Part shown: one piece after another, positions 9,225 through 18,651 of the stretch
Layout: each line of letters opens with the position of its first letter
Numbering within the stretch: the stretch's first letter is position 1
Assembly (NCBI GenBank): GCA_913045135.1
Contig: CAJWQD010000017.1
Location: 1-46,662 of the forward strand
From: an uncultured Flammeovirgaceae bacterium
GTDB lineage: Bacteria; Bacteroidota; Bacteroidia; Cytophagales; Cyclobacteriaceae
Reading direction: 5' to 3'
Length of the DNA: 46,662 nucleotides
The notes under the pieces: generated by a model
The model's input: only the letters and a program-made list of their open reading frames with translations
Databases searched by the model: none
What the model was told of the DNA's origin: nothing
Made by a program: the position numbers and the translations under genes

Positions 9225-12025
9225 TGAAATTGTTGAAGTTAAAATTAATAATCTTCTTTTTTTTCTTTTTTTCAGAAAAAGCGTTTTCAGGACCTAAAAA
9301 TATCGCATTCTTGGCAACGGTTACATCTTCAAGTAATCTCAATGATCATCATGATGCAAAAAATGCGATTGACGGAATCATAAGAATCGCGGAAAAAGGC
9401 GAATGGGCTTGTGAAGGCAGTGGTACTTTTTGGGGATATATCAGGTATCCTTGGATTCAGCTTGATTGGGATACCTCTCAAAACATTAATAAAATCATTT
9501 TATATGATCGGGCATCTTTAGAAACACATACTGCTGGAGGGCGTTTAAAGTTCAGTGACGGATCAGTTATATCAGTCAATGCCATAGCCAATAATGGTGA
9601 TGCAAAGGTAATAACTTTTGAGAGCAAGCAGGTTGATTGGGTGCGTTTTGAGGTCACCGATGGTGTAGGTCTAGAATTAGGATTATCAGAAATTGAAGTG
9701 TTCCCATCATCTAAAAGTTATCAAGACCAGATTTCGTGGGTGAATCCATTTACAGAGACAACTCGAGGAAGATATTTTTATTTTACTCCTGGTGCTTTAC
9801 CCTTTGGGATGGTAGCGACTTCACCCATTACACGTAACAAAAATCAATATGGTGGGGGCTATAATTATAATTCAACGGAGATATTGGGCTTTAGTCCAAT
9901 ACATGGGTGGATGATGTCTGGTATTCAAATGATGCCAACTACGGGCATCATAGATCCTACTCTCGGAGAGACCCATTGGAGATCAAGATTTAGTCATGAT
10001 GATGAATTGGCACATCCTGGTTACCAAAGAGTATATTTAAAAGACTATAATACATGGGTAGAATATACGGGCACAACTAGGGCTAGTATTTTTAGAATGA
10101 CTTATACTCAATCTGATCGAGCTTCCATTTTGATTAACACGGGAGGATATTTGGGAAGCACAACAATGTCGGGAGCTAAATTAAAAGTAGTAAATGAACA
10201 CAAAATGGAGGGTTCTTTTTATTCTGGAGGAAGACTTTGGGGTGGTCCAGAAAAAATAAAAGTCTTTTTTGTCATGGAATTCAGTAAACCTTTTGAATCC
10301 GTAAGTGGTTGGAACGAGTATGGGATTGAAAGTAATATTTCTGAAATCTATGGGTCAGATCGCATGACTAGACGTGACTCAATGGATTATGGAGTAGTGG
10401 TACAAAGTTATTGGGATGCTCCAACTGCCGGATTTATGGCTAATTACCAGGTAGGAGCGGGTGATCAAATTTTGGTTAAAATAGCTATTTCTTATACGAG
10501 TATCGAAAATGCCTGGGAGAATCTAAATGTGGAATTGGATCATTGGGATTTTGATTTGGTGCAAGAAAATGCCGAGTATAAATGGAATGAAATGTTACAA
10601 CGTATAGAGGTAATCGGCGGTAGTGATCAGCAACAGATCAAATTCTACACGGATTTATGGCATGTTTTATTGGGTCGTAAGATTATAAATGATGTGAAAG
10701 GAACCTATCCAGATTACACGCAGGGAGAGAGGAATTGGAAGTTCACAAAATCTGATTTGAAGGTAAGAAAACTTCCTATTAATAAATTAGGAAAACCGTT
10801 ATTTAACATGTATAATTCAGATGCCCTTTGGTTGACTCACTGGAATCTAAATGTCCTTTGGGGTCTTGCTTGGCCCGAAATTCTAGATGATTTTTCTGCG
10901 TCTTTAGTTCAATATGCTAAAAATGGGGGATTACTTCCGAGAGGTCCTAATGTTGGTGGATATTCTTATATTATGACGGGTAATCCTGCTACCAGCCTTC
11001 TGGTGAGTGCTTATCAAAAAGGTATTATGAATAAAACATCGCCAAAGGTTGCCTTTGACATTATGAATAAAAATCACAAACCAGGTGGAATGATGGGGGA
11101 TACTCCGGAGGAATTGCAATTTTATATCGATAATGGATATTGTCCTGGTAATGCTGGAAAAACATTGGAGTGGTCGTTTCAAGATTGGTCTTTAGCGCAA
11201 ATGGCAAAAAAGATGGGAAAGTTAAAAGAGTACAATTATTATAATAATCGAGCAAACAATTGGACCAATCTTTATAGGTCAGAAAAAGGATTAATCTTTC
11301 CAAAAGACAAGAATGGAAAATGGTTACATGACGATCCTTTAAGTATGAAGGGTTGGGTGGAATCTAATTCATGGCAAGGATCGTGGCAAGTTTCTCATGA
11401 TATTCCAACACTGTCTCAACTTATGAGTGGTAATGATAGTTTAGCATTTAAGCTTAATTACGCATTTGAAAAATCGGTAGTTGACGATTTTGTTTACGGA
11501 TATGGAAACGGATATGTTAGTTATGCCAATCAACCGGGTTGTTCAAGCGCGCACGTGTTTAATTATGTAGGGAAACCATGGATGACACAATTCTGGGTTC
11601 GTGAAGTTAATAAACGTGCTTATGGTGATGTTACGCCTGAAAGTGGGTATGGAGGGCATGACGAAGATGAGGGACAGATGGGTGGTATAAGTGCTTTAAT
11701 GTCAATGGGACTTTTTAGCTTGAGGGGAAATAATTCTGCAGCACCAATTTATGAAATTACCAGTCCTGTATTCGATGAGGTAATTATTCATTTGAATAAG
11801 GACTATTATTCTGGCGATACTTTTAAAATCATCTCGGAAAATAATGGGACTGAGAATAGATATATTCAATCTATTTATCTCAATGATATTCCTTTGAATA
11901 AAATATGGTTTTATCATAGTGATTTTGAAAAAGGAGGCGAGCTACGCCTAACACTTGGAAGTATGCCTAATTTTAATTTGGGGATACTTCCAAGCGATGC
12001 ACCCTTTACAAATAATTTTGAGTAA
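9221..12025 (+). CDS. GH92 alpha-mannosidase with N-terminal F5/8-type (discoidin-like) module
   Basis: A ~934-residue secreted enzyme. Residues ~1-24 form a signal peptide rich in phenylalanine. Residues ~25-165 look like a discoidin/F5/8-type C sandwich (NIAFLATVTSSS start, DAKNAIDG, WIQLDWDTSQNINKIILYDR, GLSEIEVFP end). The GH92 part begins ISWVNPF, then YFTPGALPFGMVATSP, LGFSPIHGWM, and near the end MDYGVVVQSYWD and AISYTSIENAWENL. The probable general acid is the Glu in KGWVESNSWQGSW (residue 713 or 714, depending on start) and the general-base carboxylates lie in GGHDEDEGQMGG (about 813-815). GH92 enzymes are calcium-dependent exo-alpha-mannosidases acting with inversion. The loop LLPRGPNVGGYSYIMTGNPA replaces the common WELAGN-type segment, so this is a divergent subgroup. 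ATGs at 9221 and 9224 both overlap the transporter stop; ATG 9212 is also in frame. Confidence 0.9.
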   Translation: MMKLLKLKLIIFFFFFFSEKAFSGPKNIAFLATVTSSSNLNDHHDAKNAIDGIIRIAEKGEWACEGSGTFWGYIRYPWIQLDWDTSQNINKIILYDRASLETHTAGGRLKFSDGSVISVNAIANNGDAKVITFESKQVDWVRFEVTDGVGLELGLSEIEVFPSSKSYQDQISWVNPFTETTRGRYFYFTPGALPFGMVATSPITRNKNQYGGGYNYNSTEILGFSPIHGWMMSGIQMMPTTGIIDPTLGETHWRSRFSHDDELAHPGYQRVYLKDYNTWVEYTGTTRASIFRMTYTQSDRASILINTGGYLGSTTMSGAKLKVVNEHKMEGSFYSGGRLWGGPEKIKVFFVMEFSKPFESVSGWNEYGIESNISEIYGSDRMTRRDSMDYGVVVQSYWDAPTAGFMANYQVGAGDQILVKIAISYTSIENAWENLNVELDHWDFDLVQENAEYKWNEMLQRIEVIGGSDQQQIKFYTDLWHVLLGRKIINDVKGTYPDYTQGERNWKFTKSDLKVRKLPINKLGKPLFNMYNSDALWLTHWNLNVLWGLAWPEILDDFSASLVQYAKNGGLLPRGPNVGGYSYIMTGNPATSLLVSAYQKGIMNKTSPKVAFDIMNKNHKPGGMMGDTPEELQFYIDNGYCPGNAGKTLEWSFQDWSLAQMAKKMGKLKEYNYYNNRANNWTNLYRSEKGLIFPKDKNGKWLHDDPLSMKGWVESNSWQGSWQVSHDIPTLSQLMSGNDSLAFKLNYAFEKSVVDDFVYGYGNGYVSYANQPGCSSAHVFNYVGKPWMTQFWVREVNKRAYGDVTPESGYGGHDEDEGQMGGISALMSMGLFSLRGNNSAAPIYEITSPVFDEVIIHLNKDYYSGDTFKIISENNGTENRYIQSIYLNDIPLNKIWFYHSDFEKGGELRLTLGSMPNFNLGILPSDAPFTNNFE

Positions 12026-12046
12026 GTATCCCAAAGATATGCGTCA

Positions 12047-12078
12047 TTTGGTAATTTAACTCAATCTCAAGTATTTTG
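12047..12078 (+). promoter_or_regulatory. Possible internal promoter before the esterase gene
   Basis: The 70-base gap between the GH92 gene and the esterase is the longest spacing in the 22-kb gene chain. It contains TTTG at 12047-12050 and, 21 bases further on, TATTTTG at 12072-12078. This resembles the Bacteroidota sigma-A promoter (TTTG, 17-23 bases, TAnnTTTG) but the second box is one base short of the consensus. It could provide extra transcription of the downstream half of the locus. Weak call. Confidence 0.28.
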
Positions 12079-12095
12079 TATTTAAAGGCCTAAAA

Positions 12096-13427
12096 ATGAG
12101 ATCAAATTCAATGATAAGTTGTGTAAAGTTTATTTTGGTATGTTTTATTTTTTCTACTTTTTCGTTGACTTATGGGCAGTGGGGGCCGAGCTATACACCT
12201 GTAAGGGTCATTGTTTCCGCAGATCATAACGATTGGAATTATAAACTGGGCGAATCTGTTTTGTTTAGCGTTTCGGTTTACAAAAATGGGAATCCAATTG
12301 AGGGTAAGGTAAATTATCAAATCATGCCAGAAAAGATGGAACCTGTTGATAGTGGCAGTATTCAACTTAAAAAAGGCAGTGCAACCCTTGCTCCACAAAG
12401 GATGAATGTACCAGGTTATCTTAGGTGTAAGGTTACCCTTACGAATGAGGGGAAAATTTACGAGGGAATGGCTACAGTCGCTTTTTCGGGTCATCAAATA
12501 ATTCCAACTACTACGATGCCTGAGGATTTTGAAGATTTTTGGAAACAAACCCTTATGCAAAATAAGGACATACCACTTAATTCCAAATTGACTAAAATTG
12601 AAGAATTGAGCGATGAAAAACTAGATGTTTACCAGGTAAAGTTTCAAAATCATAAGTTGGGCAGCTATATTTATGGTGTTTTGTCTATTCCTAAGAATGG
12701 AACAAAATTCCCTGCATTAATTAAGGTTCCGGGAGCAGGTGTTTGGTCACATTTTATGTTCCAAGACACTGATGCTTTGAAAGGTATGATTGTATTGGAC
12801 ATTAGAATTCATGGAATTCCTGTGGTAATGGATGATCACAATGAAATATATGGGGAATTGTGGAATGCTGCTTTAAATGATTATTGGACTTTTAATTTGG
12901 ATAATAAAGAGCTTTATTATTATCGAAGGGTCTACTCTGGGTGTGTAAAGGCTGTTGATTTTATTCATAGCTTGCCGCAATTTAATCAGGAAGATTTAGG
13001 TGTGAGTGGCGGCAGTCAAGGAGGTGCGCTGGCTATCGTGATGGCGGCATTGGATCAAAGAGTTGATTATTTGGTTTCTTATTACCCTGCACTTTGCGAT
13101 TTAACAGGGTATCTTAACGGCCGTGCAGGGGGATGGCCTCACTTATTTGATAAAAAGAATGGTGAATTTCACGCTAAAAATGACAAAATTGAGACATCTA
13201 AGTATTATGATGTTGTAAATTTTGCTAGAATATTAAAAGTACCGGGTTATTATTGTTGGGGTTATAATGATGAAAGTTGTCCTCCAACTTCCATTCAAAG
13301 TATGTATAATGTCATCAGCGCACCCAAAGAATTGAGTATTATGAAGGATGCAGGGCATTACGCTTACCCTGAGCAAAAAATGGTGACAGACGAATGGATA
13401 TATCAAAAGTTGAGTGGCATAAAATAA
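12096..13427 (+). CDS. Secreted acetyl esterase, CE7/acetylxylan-esterase-like alpha/beta hydrolase
   Basis: A 443-residue secreted protein: signal peptide to about residue 28 (SLTYGQ), an N-terminal beta-rich domain (~30-130) resembling the Ig-like leader of Bacteroidota AXE1-type esterases, then an alpha/beta hydrolase. MPEDFEDFWKQTL at about 140-152 is characteristic of the CE7/AXE1 fold. The nucleophile is S307 in SGGSQGGA, the acid is probably D392 in YNDESCPP and the base H421 in DAGHYAYPEQ. The CE7 RGQG oxyanion motif appears altered to RIHGIP. Family role: removal of acetyl groups from sugars or oligosaccharides. Neighbouring GH92, sulfatase and SGNH genes suggest it de-acetylates the glycan targeted by the locus. 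The next gene starts 34 bases before its stop. Substrate is inferred from context only. Confidence 0.83.
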   Translation: MRSNSMISCVKFILVCFIFSTFSLTYGQWGPSYTPVRVIVSADHNDWNYKLGESVLFSVSVYKNGNPIEGKVNYQIMPEKMEPVDSGSIQLKKGSATLAPQRMNVPGYLRCKVTLTNEGKIYEGMATVAFSGHQIIPTTTMPEDFEDFWKQTLMQNKDIPLNSKLTKIEELSDEKLDVYQVKFQNHKLGSYIYGVLSIPKNGTKFPALIKVPGAGVWSHFMFQDTDALKGMIVLDIRIHGIPVVMDDHNEIYGELWNAALNDYWTFNLDNKELYYYRRVYSGCVKAVDFIHSLPQFNQEDLGVSGGSQGGALAIVMAALDQRVDYLVSYYPALCDLTGYLNGRAGGWPHLFDKKNGEFHAKNDKIETSKYYDVVNFARILKVPGYYCWGYNDESCPPTSIQSMYNVISAPKELSIMKDAGHYAYPEQKMVTDEWIYQKLSGIK

Positions 13428-16400
13428 TACTTTTTCTGAGTGGTTTTTGGCTATATGACTGCTCACAAAAGCAGCAACCCATTCATGCACTTCCTAGTGA
13501 TTATACTGGCGTGGCATTTAATAATAAAATCGATATTGACTCAAATTTTTCAATTATTGATTACATGTATTTTTTTAATGGAGCAGGCACGGGTTTGGGT
13601 GACTTTAATAATGATGGGCTAGAAGATTTGTTCTTTGCCGGTAATAAGGTTTCAAATACGCTTTATCAAAATATGGGAGATCTGAGGTTTCAAAATGTTA
13701 CTGAAAAGGCAGGCTTAAGTTCTAATGTTTGGTGCACAGGTGTATTAGTTGAAGATTTTAATCAGGATGGGTGGTTAGATTTATATGTATCAGTAGCGGG
13801 CGAAAAACGATCTTTTAAGCGAAAGAATCTTCTTTATATAAATGATAAGGATATGACTTTCACCGAATCAGCTACTGATTATGGTTTAGACTTCATTGAT
13901 TATTCTACTCATGCAGCTGTTTTGGATTATGATTTGGATGGTGATTTAGACATGTATTTATTAAACCATTCTAATCAATTTAAAAATGTTAATGATCCCA
14001 TAATAAGGAAGTTTGATGGGAGTGCAGTTAACATGGATCGATTGTTAAGGTGTGATTGGTTCGATTCTTTAGACCACCCAATATATGTTGATGTTTCAAA
14101 ACAAGCTAATATCACCGTCGAGGGCTTTGGATTAGGCATTGGTGTTGCGGATTTTAATATCGATGGCTGGCCAGATTTATATATTTCGAATGATTTTATT
14201 TCGAATGATATTCTTTACATCAATCAGGGCGATGGTACTTTTGTAAATGAAATTAATAGGATCTTAAGTCATCAATCTTTTAACGGTATGGGTAATGATT
14301 TGGCAGATTTTAATAATGATGAATTACCCGATATTTTGGTGGTAGATATGCTGCCTAGAACAAGGCAATCTAGAGTGATGATGGCAAATAATCTTAACAC
14401 TAATTTACAGTCGGCGGCAGCTTCCATGGGTTATGAGCCTCAATATCCTAGAAACACTTTACAGCTCAACGAGGGAGTGGCTCTTGGTATCAATAAGTTC
14501 AGTGAAATTGGGCAATATGCTAATATTAGTAGCTCAGATTGGAGTTGGGCGCCTTTGTTTGCCGATTTGAATTTGGATGGCTCCAAAGATATCTTTGTCA
14601 GTAATGGTTATCTTAAGGATATTACTAATCAAGATTTTATAGCTTACAGAAAGAATCGATCCACCTTTAGTTCAATTAAAAAAATAGATAGTCTTTATTT
14701 GGCATTAATTCAAGATTTGGACAGAGTTAATGCGAATAATTTAATTTTCTGGAATAAGAACGATTCAACTTTTCAGGAATCTGGGATAAAGACTTTTGTA
14801 GGAGTTTCTTCTGGCGCTACCTATGGTGATATTGATTTGGATGGCGATATTGATTTGGTAACTAACAACTCCAATGCTGAAGCAAGTATTTTGGAAAATA
14901 GCATACTTGGAAATTCAATTGGTCTAAAATTGAAAGGCTCCAAATTCAATCGTAGAGGGATAGGAAGCGTAATCACTGCATTCGTAAATACACAAGTTCA
15001 GAAGTTTGAATATTACCTCAGCAGGGGCTATATGTCAACAGTAGGAGAAGTTATGGTTATTGGATTGGGGGAATATGAGTTTGTCGATTCTTTACGGGTG
15101 GATTGGTATGATGGAAATAGTTCATGGCTCTATGACCTTAAAAACGGAAATACTTACAATATGATGCATGATTTAAGTATTCCTAGAAAAAGATTCCAAG
15201 AGGAAGATACTTTTTTATTTGTAGAAGCTCAAGAGATTAATTTAATTCATGAGGAATTAGAGTATGATGATTTTGATCGATATCCCTTACTCCCATGGAA
15301 ATATTCAAATACTGGACCTAATTTGACTATTTCCAGTGAAGGAAGTAAAGATTCAATTTTATTTTATTTAACGGGTTCGCAAGGGTTTAATGGGATTTTT
15401 TTTGATTTTTTAGGAAGGAATGAAGAAAGGGTCACTGGAAGAGCTTTTGTTGAAGAAACGGATGCTATATTTTTTGATTGCGATAATGACGGCGATGAGG
15501 ATCTTTATATCCTATCTGGTGGAACTGAGAATATTTTTAAAAAAGGTGCTTATCAAGATGAGTTACTAATCAATAATAATGGAACTTTTACAATTTCACA
15601 AGATCGTATTGAATCTACCAAAATTCCAGGGTCCAAAATTTTGACTATTGACTTTGATCGAGACGGAGACCTTGATTTATTTAGAACAGGTCAGATTGAT
15701 TTGCAAGCTTATGGGAGACCCGTTGATAGTTGGCTTTACAGTAATGAGGAGGGTTCATTTAGTTCAGTGTTAGGTCCTGATTTTGATGACTTGAAAGATT
15801 TGGGGATGGTGACTGATGCGAAAGTAGTGGATATTAATAATGATCAATGGCCTGATATTGCAGTGGTAGGTGAATGGATGGAAGTTACTATTTTGTTTAA
15901 TAGTCTGGGAAAGGGATTTAAGAAAAGAAGTTTGATTGGATCTTCCGGTAATTGGAGAAGTTTGGTGACAGGTGATTTTGATAATGATGGAGACCTTGAT
16001 TTAGTGGCAGGGAACATGGGATTGAATTCAGGGTTGAATGCTTCGCAAGAGTTTCCTATACGTCTTTTTGGCTATTGTCCTAGACTTGACTCTAATTGTG
16101 TCGGTATCATGACTACTTTTTACCCATTGATAGATGGAAAGTATGCGAGTTTTCCTATATACAGTAGGTCAACTATGCTAAGGGCATTGAATAATTTCCA
16201 GACTCTTTTTCCTTCTTATCAAGCGTATGCACAATTCACAACAAATGATTTCATACGACAACAAGGGGATAAAATTCTGTATCAAAATCAAATTCAAACC
16301 TTAAATTCGTCTTATTTTGAAAATCAAGGTTCAGGCAATTTTACATTTAAGCCACTTCCCAAAGTATTCCAATGGTCAAGTGTTGAGGCGCTTCTTGTTT

Positions 16401-16681
16401 CTGATCTTAATGATGACGGTTATTTAGACTTGATGGCGGCAGGTAATAACTCAGGAATTAATGTGACCATAGGTAATCTCGATGCATCGAAAGGAATATT
16501 AGCTTTGGGAACTGGAGAGGGTGATTTCAAAGTTTTGCCTACTCATTTACTCGGGGATTTTCTCTCGGGAGAAGTTAGGAATATAAAAAAAGTTATGGTT
16601 GGGGAGGTACCCTATTTATCAACAGCCTCAAATAATGGAAATTTGAATTTTTTTAAAATTAATCCTTTCTTTAAATGGTAA
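13394..16681 (+). CDS. FG-GAP/VCBS repeat protein with ASPIC/UnbV domain, probable surface lipoprotein
   Basis: A 1095-residue extracytoplasmic protein. The N-terminus has a hydrophobic stretch and a poor lipobox (FWLYDCS), so lipidation near residue 23 is possible. Calcium-binding FG-GAP/VCBS repeats of the type DxNxDGxxDL occur in two sets: DFNNDGLEDLFFAG, DFNQDGWLDLYVS, DYDLDGDLDMYLL, DFNIDGWPDLYIS, DFNNDELPDILVV, DLNLDGSKDIFVS and DIDLDGDIDLVT; then, after an ASPIC/UnbV domain at about 506-595 (NRRGIGSVITAF, SRGYMSTVGE, VDWYDG), DCDNDGDEDLYILSGG, DFDRDGDLDLF, DINNDQWPDIAVVGEW, DFDNDGDLDLVAGN and DLNDDGYLDLMAAGN. These repeats fold as integrin-like beta-propellers. Such ~1100-residue proteins are common beside SusCD genes; a glycan-binding or scaffold role at the surface is likely but unproved. 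The start overlaps the esterase by 34 bases; no closer ATG preserves the hydrophobic leader. Confidence 0.87.
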   Translation: MDISKVEWHKIILFLSGFWLYDCSQKQQPIHALPSDYTGVAFNNKIDIDSNFSIIDYMYFFNGAGTGLGDFNNDGLEDLFFAGNKVSNTLYQNMGDLRFQNVTEKAGLSSNVWCTGVLVEDFNQDGWLDLYVSVAGEKRSFKRKNLLYINDKDMTFTESATDYGLDFIDYSTHAAVLDYDLDGDLDMYLLNHSNQFKNVNDPIIRKFDGSAVNMDRLLRCDWFDSLDHPIYVDVSKQANITVEGFGLGIGVADFNIDGWPDLYISNDFISNDILYINQGDGTFVNEINRILSHQSFNGMGNDLADFNNDELPDILVVDMLPRTRQSRVMMANNLNTNLQSAAASMGYEPQYPRNTLQLNEGVALGINKFSEIGQYANISSSDWSWAPLFADLNLDGSKDIFVSNGYLKDITNQDFIAYRKNRSTFSSIKKIDSLYLALIQDLDRVNANNLIFWNKNDSTFQESGIKTFVGVSSGATYGDIDLDGDIDLVTNNSNAEASILENSILGNSIGLKLKGSKFNRRGIGSVITAFVNTQVQKFEYYLSRGYMSTVGEVMVIGLGEYEFVDSLRVDWYDGNSSWLYDLKNGNTYNMMHDLSIPRKRFQEEDTFLFVEAQEINLIHEELEYDDFDRYPLLPWKYSNTGPNLTISSEGSKDSILFYLTGSQGFNGIFFDFLGRNEERVTGRAFVEETDAIFFDCDNDGDEDLYILSGGTENIFKKGAYQDELLINNNGTFTISQDRIESTKIPGSKILTIDFDRDGDLDLFRTGQIDLQAYGRPVDSWLYSNEEGSFSSVLGPDFDDLKDLGMVTDAKVVDINNDQWPDIAVVGEWMEVTILFNSLGKGFKKRSLIGSSGNWRSLVTGDFDNDGDLDLVAGNMGLNSGLNASQEFPIRLFGYCPRLDSNCVGIMTTFYPLIDGKYASFPIYSRSTMLRALNNFQTLFPSYQAYAQFTTNDFIRQQGDKILYQNQIQTLNSSYFENQGSGNFTFKPLPKVFQWSSVEALLVSDLNDDGYLDLMAAGNNSGINVTIGNLDASKGILALGTGEGDFKVLPTHLLGDFLSGEVRNIKKVMVGEVPYLSTASNNGNLNFFKINPFFKW

Positions 16682-18651
16682 AACAATTATTAATTTTTTC
16701 ATTTTTTTTGGTAAGTGTATCAATCCCTGGTATTTGTAAGGTCAAAATGCCTAAAATTTTTAATAATCATATGGTTTTGCAAAGAAATCGGCCTATCACA
16801 TTTTGGGGTTGGGGTTCTCCTTCGGAGTTGATATCAATTCAATTTGGTCCTGAGATTAATCAAGTCAAGGTAGATGAAAATGGAGAATGGATGCTTGATT
16901 TACCACCGATGTCTTCTGGTGGACCTTTTATTTTAAATGTAAAAGGATCAGAGAATCAATTAATTTTTGAAAATATTTTGATTGGGGATTTATGGATCTG
17001 TGCTGGCCAATCAAATATGGAATGGACCAATTATCAGTTTGATTATCATGAGACCGACACAAATTTTTTGAATGCTGATATACGGTTATTTAAAGCATTC
17101 ATCGATACTGATTATTTACCCAAGGATGATTTAAAAGGAGGTATTTGGCAATTGCTAGATGAGGAAAGTATGCGTAATTTTTCTGCTTTAAGTTATTATT
17201 TTGGGAAAAAATTAATTCGAGAGATAGGTGTGCCGATTGGCTTAATTAATATCAGTTTGGGATCAAGTTCAATTGAGGCGTGGATGTCTAATGATGCTTT
17301 GTTAAAGTTTCCTCAATTTAAAGAGGAAGTGAGTTTAATAGTTGCCCACAACAAATCATCTGATGAGCTCAGGATTGATTTTGAAAAGATCAAAGAAGTT
17401 TGGGCGAAAAAATATTATTTGAATGGAATAGGATTTGATTTGAAGTGGTTTGAAAAATATTTAGATGATAGTGATTGGATGAAAATGAAAGTTTCCGGAT
17501 TTTGGGAAGAATTAGATACCAATTTAGTAGATCATGACGGTGCTGTCTGGTTTCGAAAGACTTTCGATCTTCCCGAAGGTTATGATCTTCCAAAATTTAA
17601 GGTCCAATTGAATCAGATAGATGATTATGACATGGTTTGGGTTAATGGTAAAAAAATAGGAGAAACGTACGGCCGCCATAATTTTCGAAATTATAGTGTG
17701 GATACTAATGCATTAGATCCTAAGGATAATGTAATCGCCGTTAGAGTATTTGATATAGGGGGAAATGGAGGTTTCACAACTCATGCTTTTTGGGGGAATC
17801 CAATAATTTGGGGTGACTGGAAGTATCATAAGGGTACTGCTATTAATGGCGATAACTTTAAAGCTCCAAGGATCGTAAATATTAGCCCTTTTTCTTCACC
17901 AGGGGTTTTATTTAACGGTAATATTGCCCCAATTACCAAACTTATGGTTAAAGGGATATTTTGGTACCAAGGAGAAAGCAATGTGAATCGGGCTCATGAA
18001 TATCAATCTCTTTTCCCTCAAATGATTGTTGATTGGAGAGCACATTTTGGAAATTTTGAATTACCCTTTCTTTATGTACAATTGCCCAATCATTTGAAAG
18101 AGGTTTCCGAACCAATGGATCAATCATGGTCTGAGATGCGCATGGCTCAGGATAAGGCCCTAACATTATTACATGTCGGGAGAGTTGTAACAATTGATAT
18201 CGGAGATGCTCATGATATTCACCCCAAAAATAAAGTAGAGGTTGGTAGAAGATCTGCAATAACAGCATTGAACTTAGCTTATGGTAAAAGTTATAATTTA
18301 TCTCCTAACTATAAAAGCCATCGTATTGAGGGTAATCACGTATATGTGAAAATCGATCAACCGTTGAAAGATCTCGTAGTTAGAGATAAATATGGTTATA
18401 TCCGGGGATTTGCAATGTCCGGTGAAGATCAAAAATTTTACTGGGCTAAGGCTACGATTTTAAATGATGAGATAGAGGTGTCTTGTGATAAAGTAGAGAG
18501 GCCCATAGCTGTCAGGTATGCATGGTCTTCAAATCCCGGACCTTTAGATCTTCATAACAACGAAGGGTGGCCCTTAGCTCCTTTCCGAACAGATGAGTGG
18601 CAAGGAATAACTGAAGGCAATAATTATAATTCCAAAGAAGCACGATTTTGA
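16675..18651 (+). CDS. Sialate O-acetylesterase-type SGNH esterase with inserted jelly-roll domain
   Basis: A 658-residue secreted esterase overlapping the previous gene by 7 bases. After a signal peptide (to ~residue 22, IPGIC) comes a beta domain with the family opening MPKIFNNHMVLQRNRP. The SGNH catalytic core has S113 in WICAGQSNMEW, IFWYQGESN as block III, and D514/H516 in DAHDIHPKNK as the acid/base pair. Between about residues 260 and 395 lies a jelly-roll insert (GAVWFRKTFDLPEG, YDMVWVNGKKIGETYG, NVIAVRVFD) like the sugar-binding domains of GH2 proteins, normal for this long form. The family removes O-acetyl esters from sialic acid or, frequently in marine Bacteroidota, from other glycans. 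There is no sialidase or sialic-acid pathway here, so acetylated mannan-type glycan is the more likely substrate (inference). Confidence 0.87.
   Translation: MVKQLLIFSFFLVSVSIPGICKVKMPKIFNNHMVLQRNRPITFWGWGSPSELISIQFGPEINQVKVDENGEWMLDLPPMSSGGPFILNVKGSENQLIFENILIGDLWICAGQSNMEWTNYQFDYHETDTNFLNADIRLFKAFIDTDYLPKDDLKGGIWQLLDEESMRNFSALSYYFGKKLIREIGVPIGLINISLGSSSIEAWMSNDALLKFPQFKEEVSLIVAHNKSSDELRIDFEKIKEVWAKKYYLNGIGFDLKWFEKYLDDSDWMKMKVSGFWEELDTNLVDHDGAVWFRKTFDLPEGYDLPKFKVQLNQIDDYDMVWVNGKKIGETYGRHNFRNYSVDTNALDPKDNVIAVRVFDIGGNGGFTTHAFWGNPIIWGDWKYHKGTAINGDNFKAPRIVNISPFSSPGVLFNGNIAPITKLMVKGIFWYQGESNVNRAHEYQSLFPQMIVDWRAHFGNFELPFLYVQLPNHLKEVSEPMDQSWSEMRMAQDKALTLLHVGRVVTIDIGDAHDIHPKNKVEVGRRSAITALNLAYGKSYNLSPNYKSHRIEGNHVYVKIDQPLKDLVVRDKYGYIRGFAMSGEDQKFYWAKATILNDEIEVSCDKVERPIAVRYAWSSNPGPLDLHNNEGWPLAPFRTDEWQGITEGNNYNSKEARF

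Noticed and set aside
12108-12560. 150-codon minus-strand frame
   Set aside because: Antisense to the CE7-like esterase; no recognisable motif.
13394-16681. Tandem Asp/Asn/Gly-rich coding repeats considered as a DNA repeat or phase-variation element
   Set aside because: The repeats are FG-GAP/VCBS calcium-binding motifs at protein level; the DNA copies are too divergent to be a tandem DNA repeat.
16675-18651. Sialic-acid utilisation locus
   Set aside because: Only the esterase family name suggests it; no sialidase, lyase, ManNAc kinase or epimerase is present.
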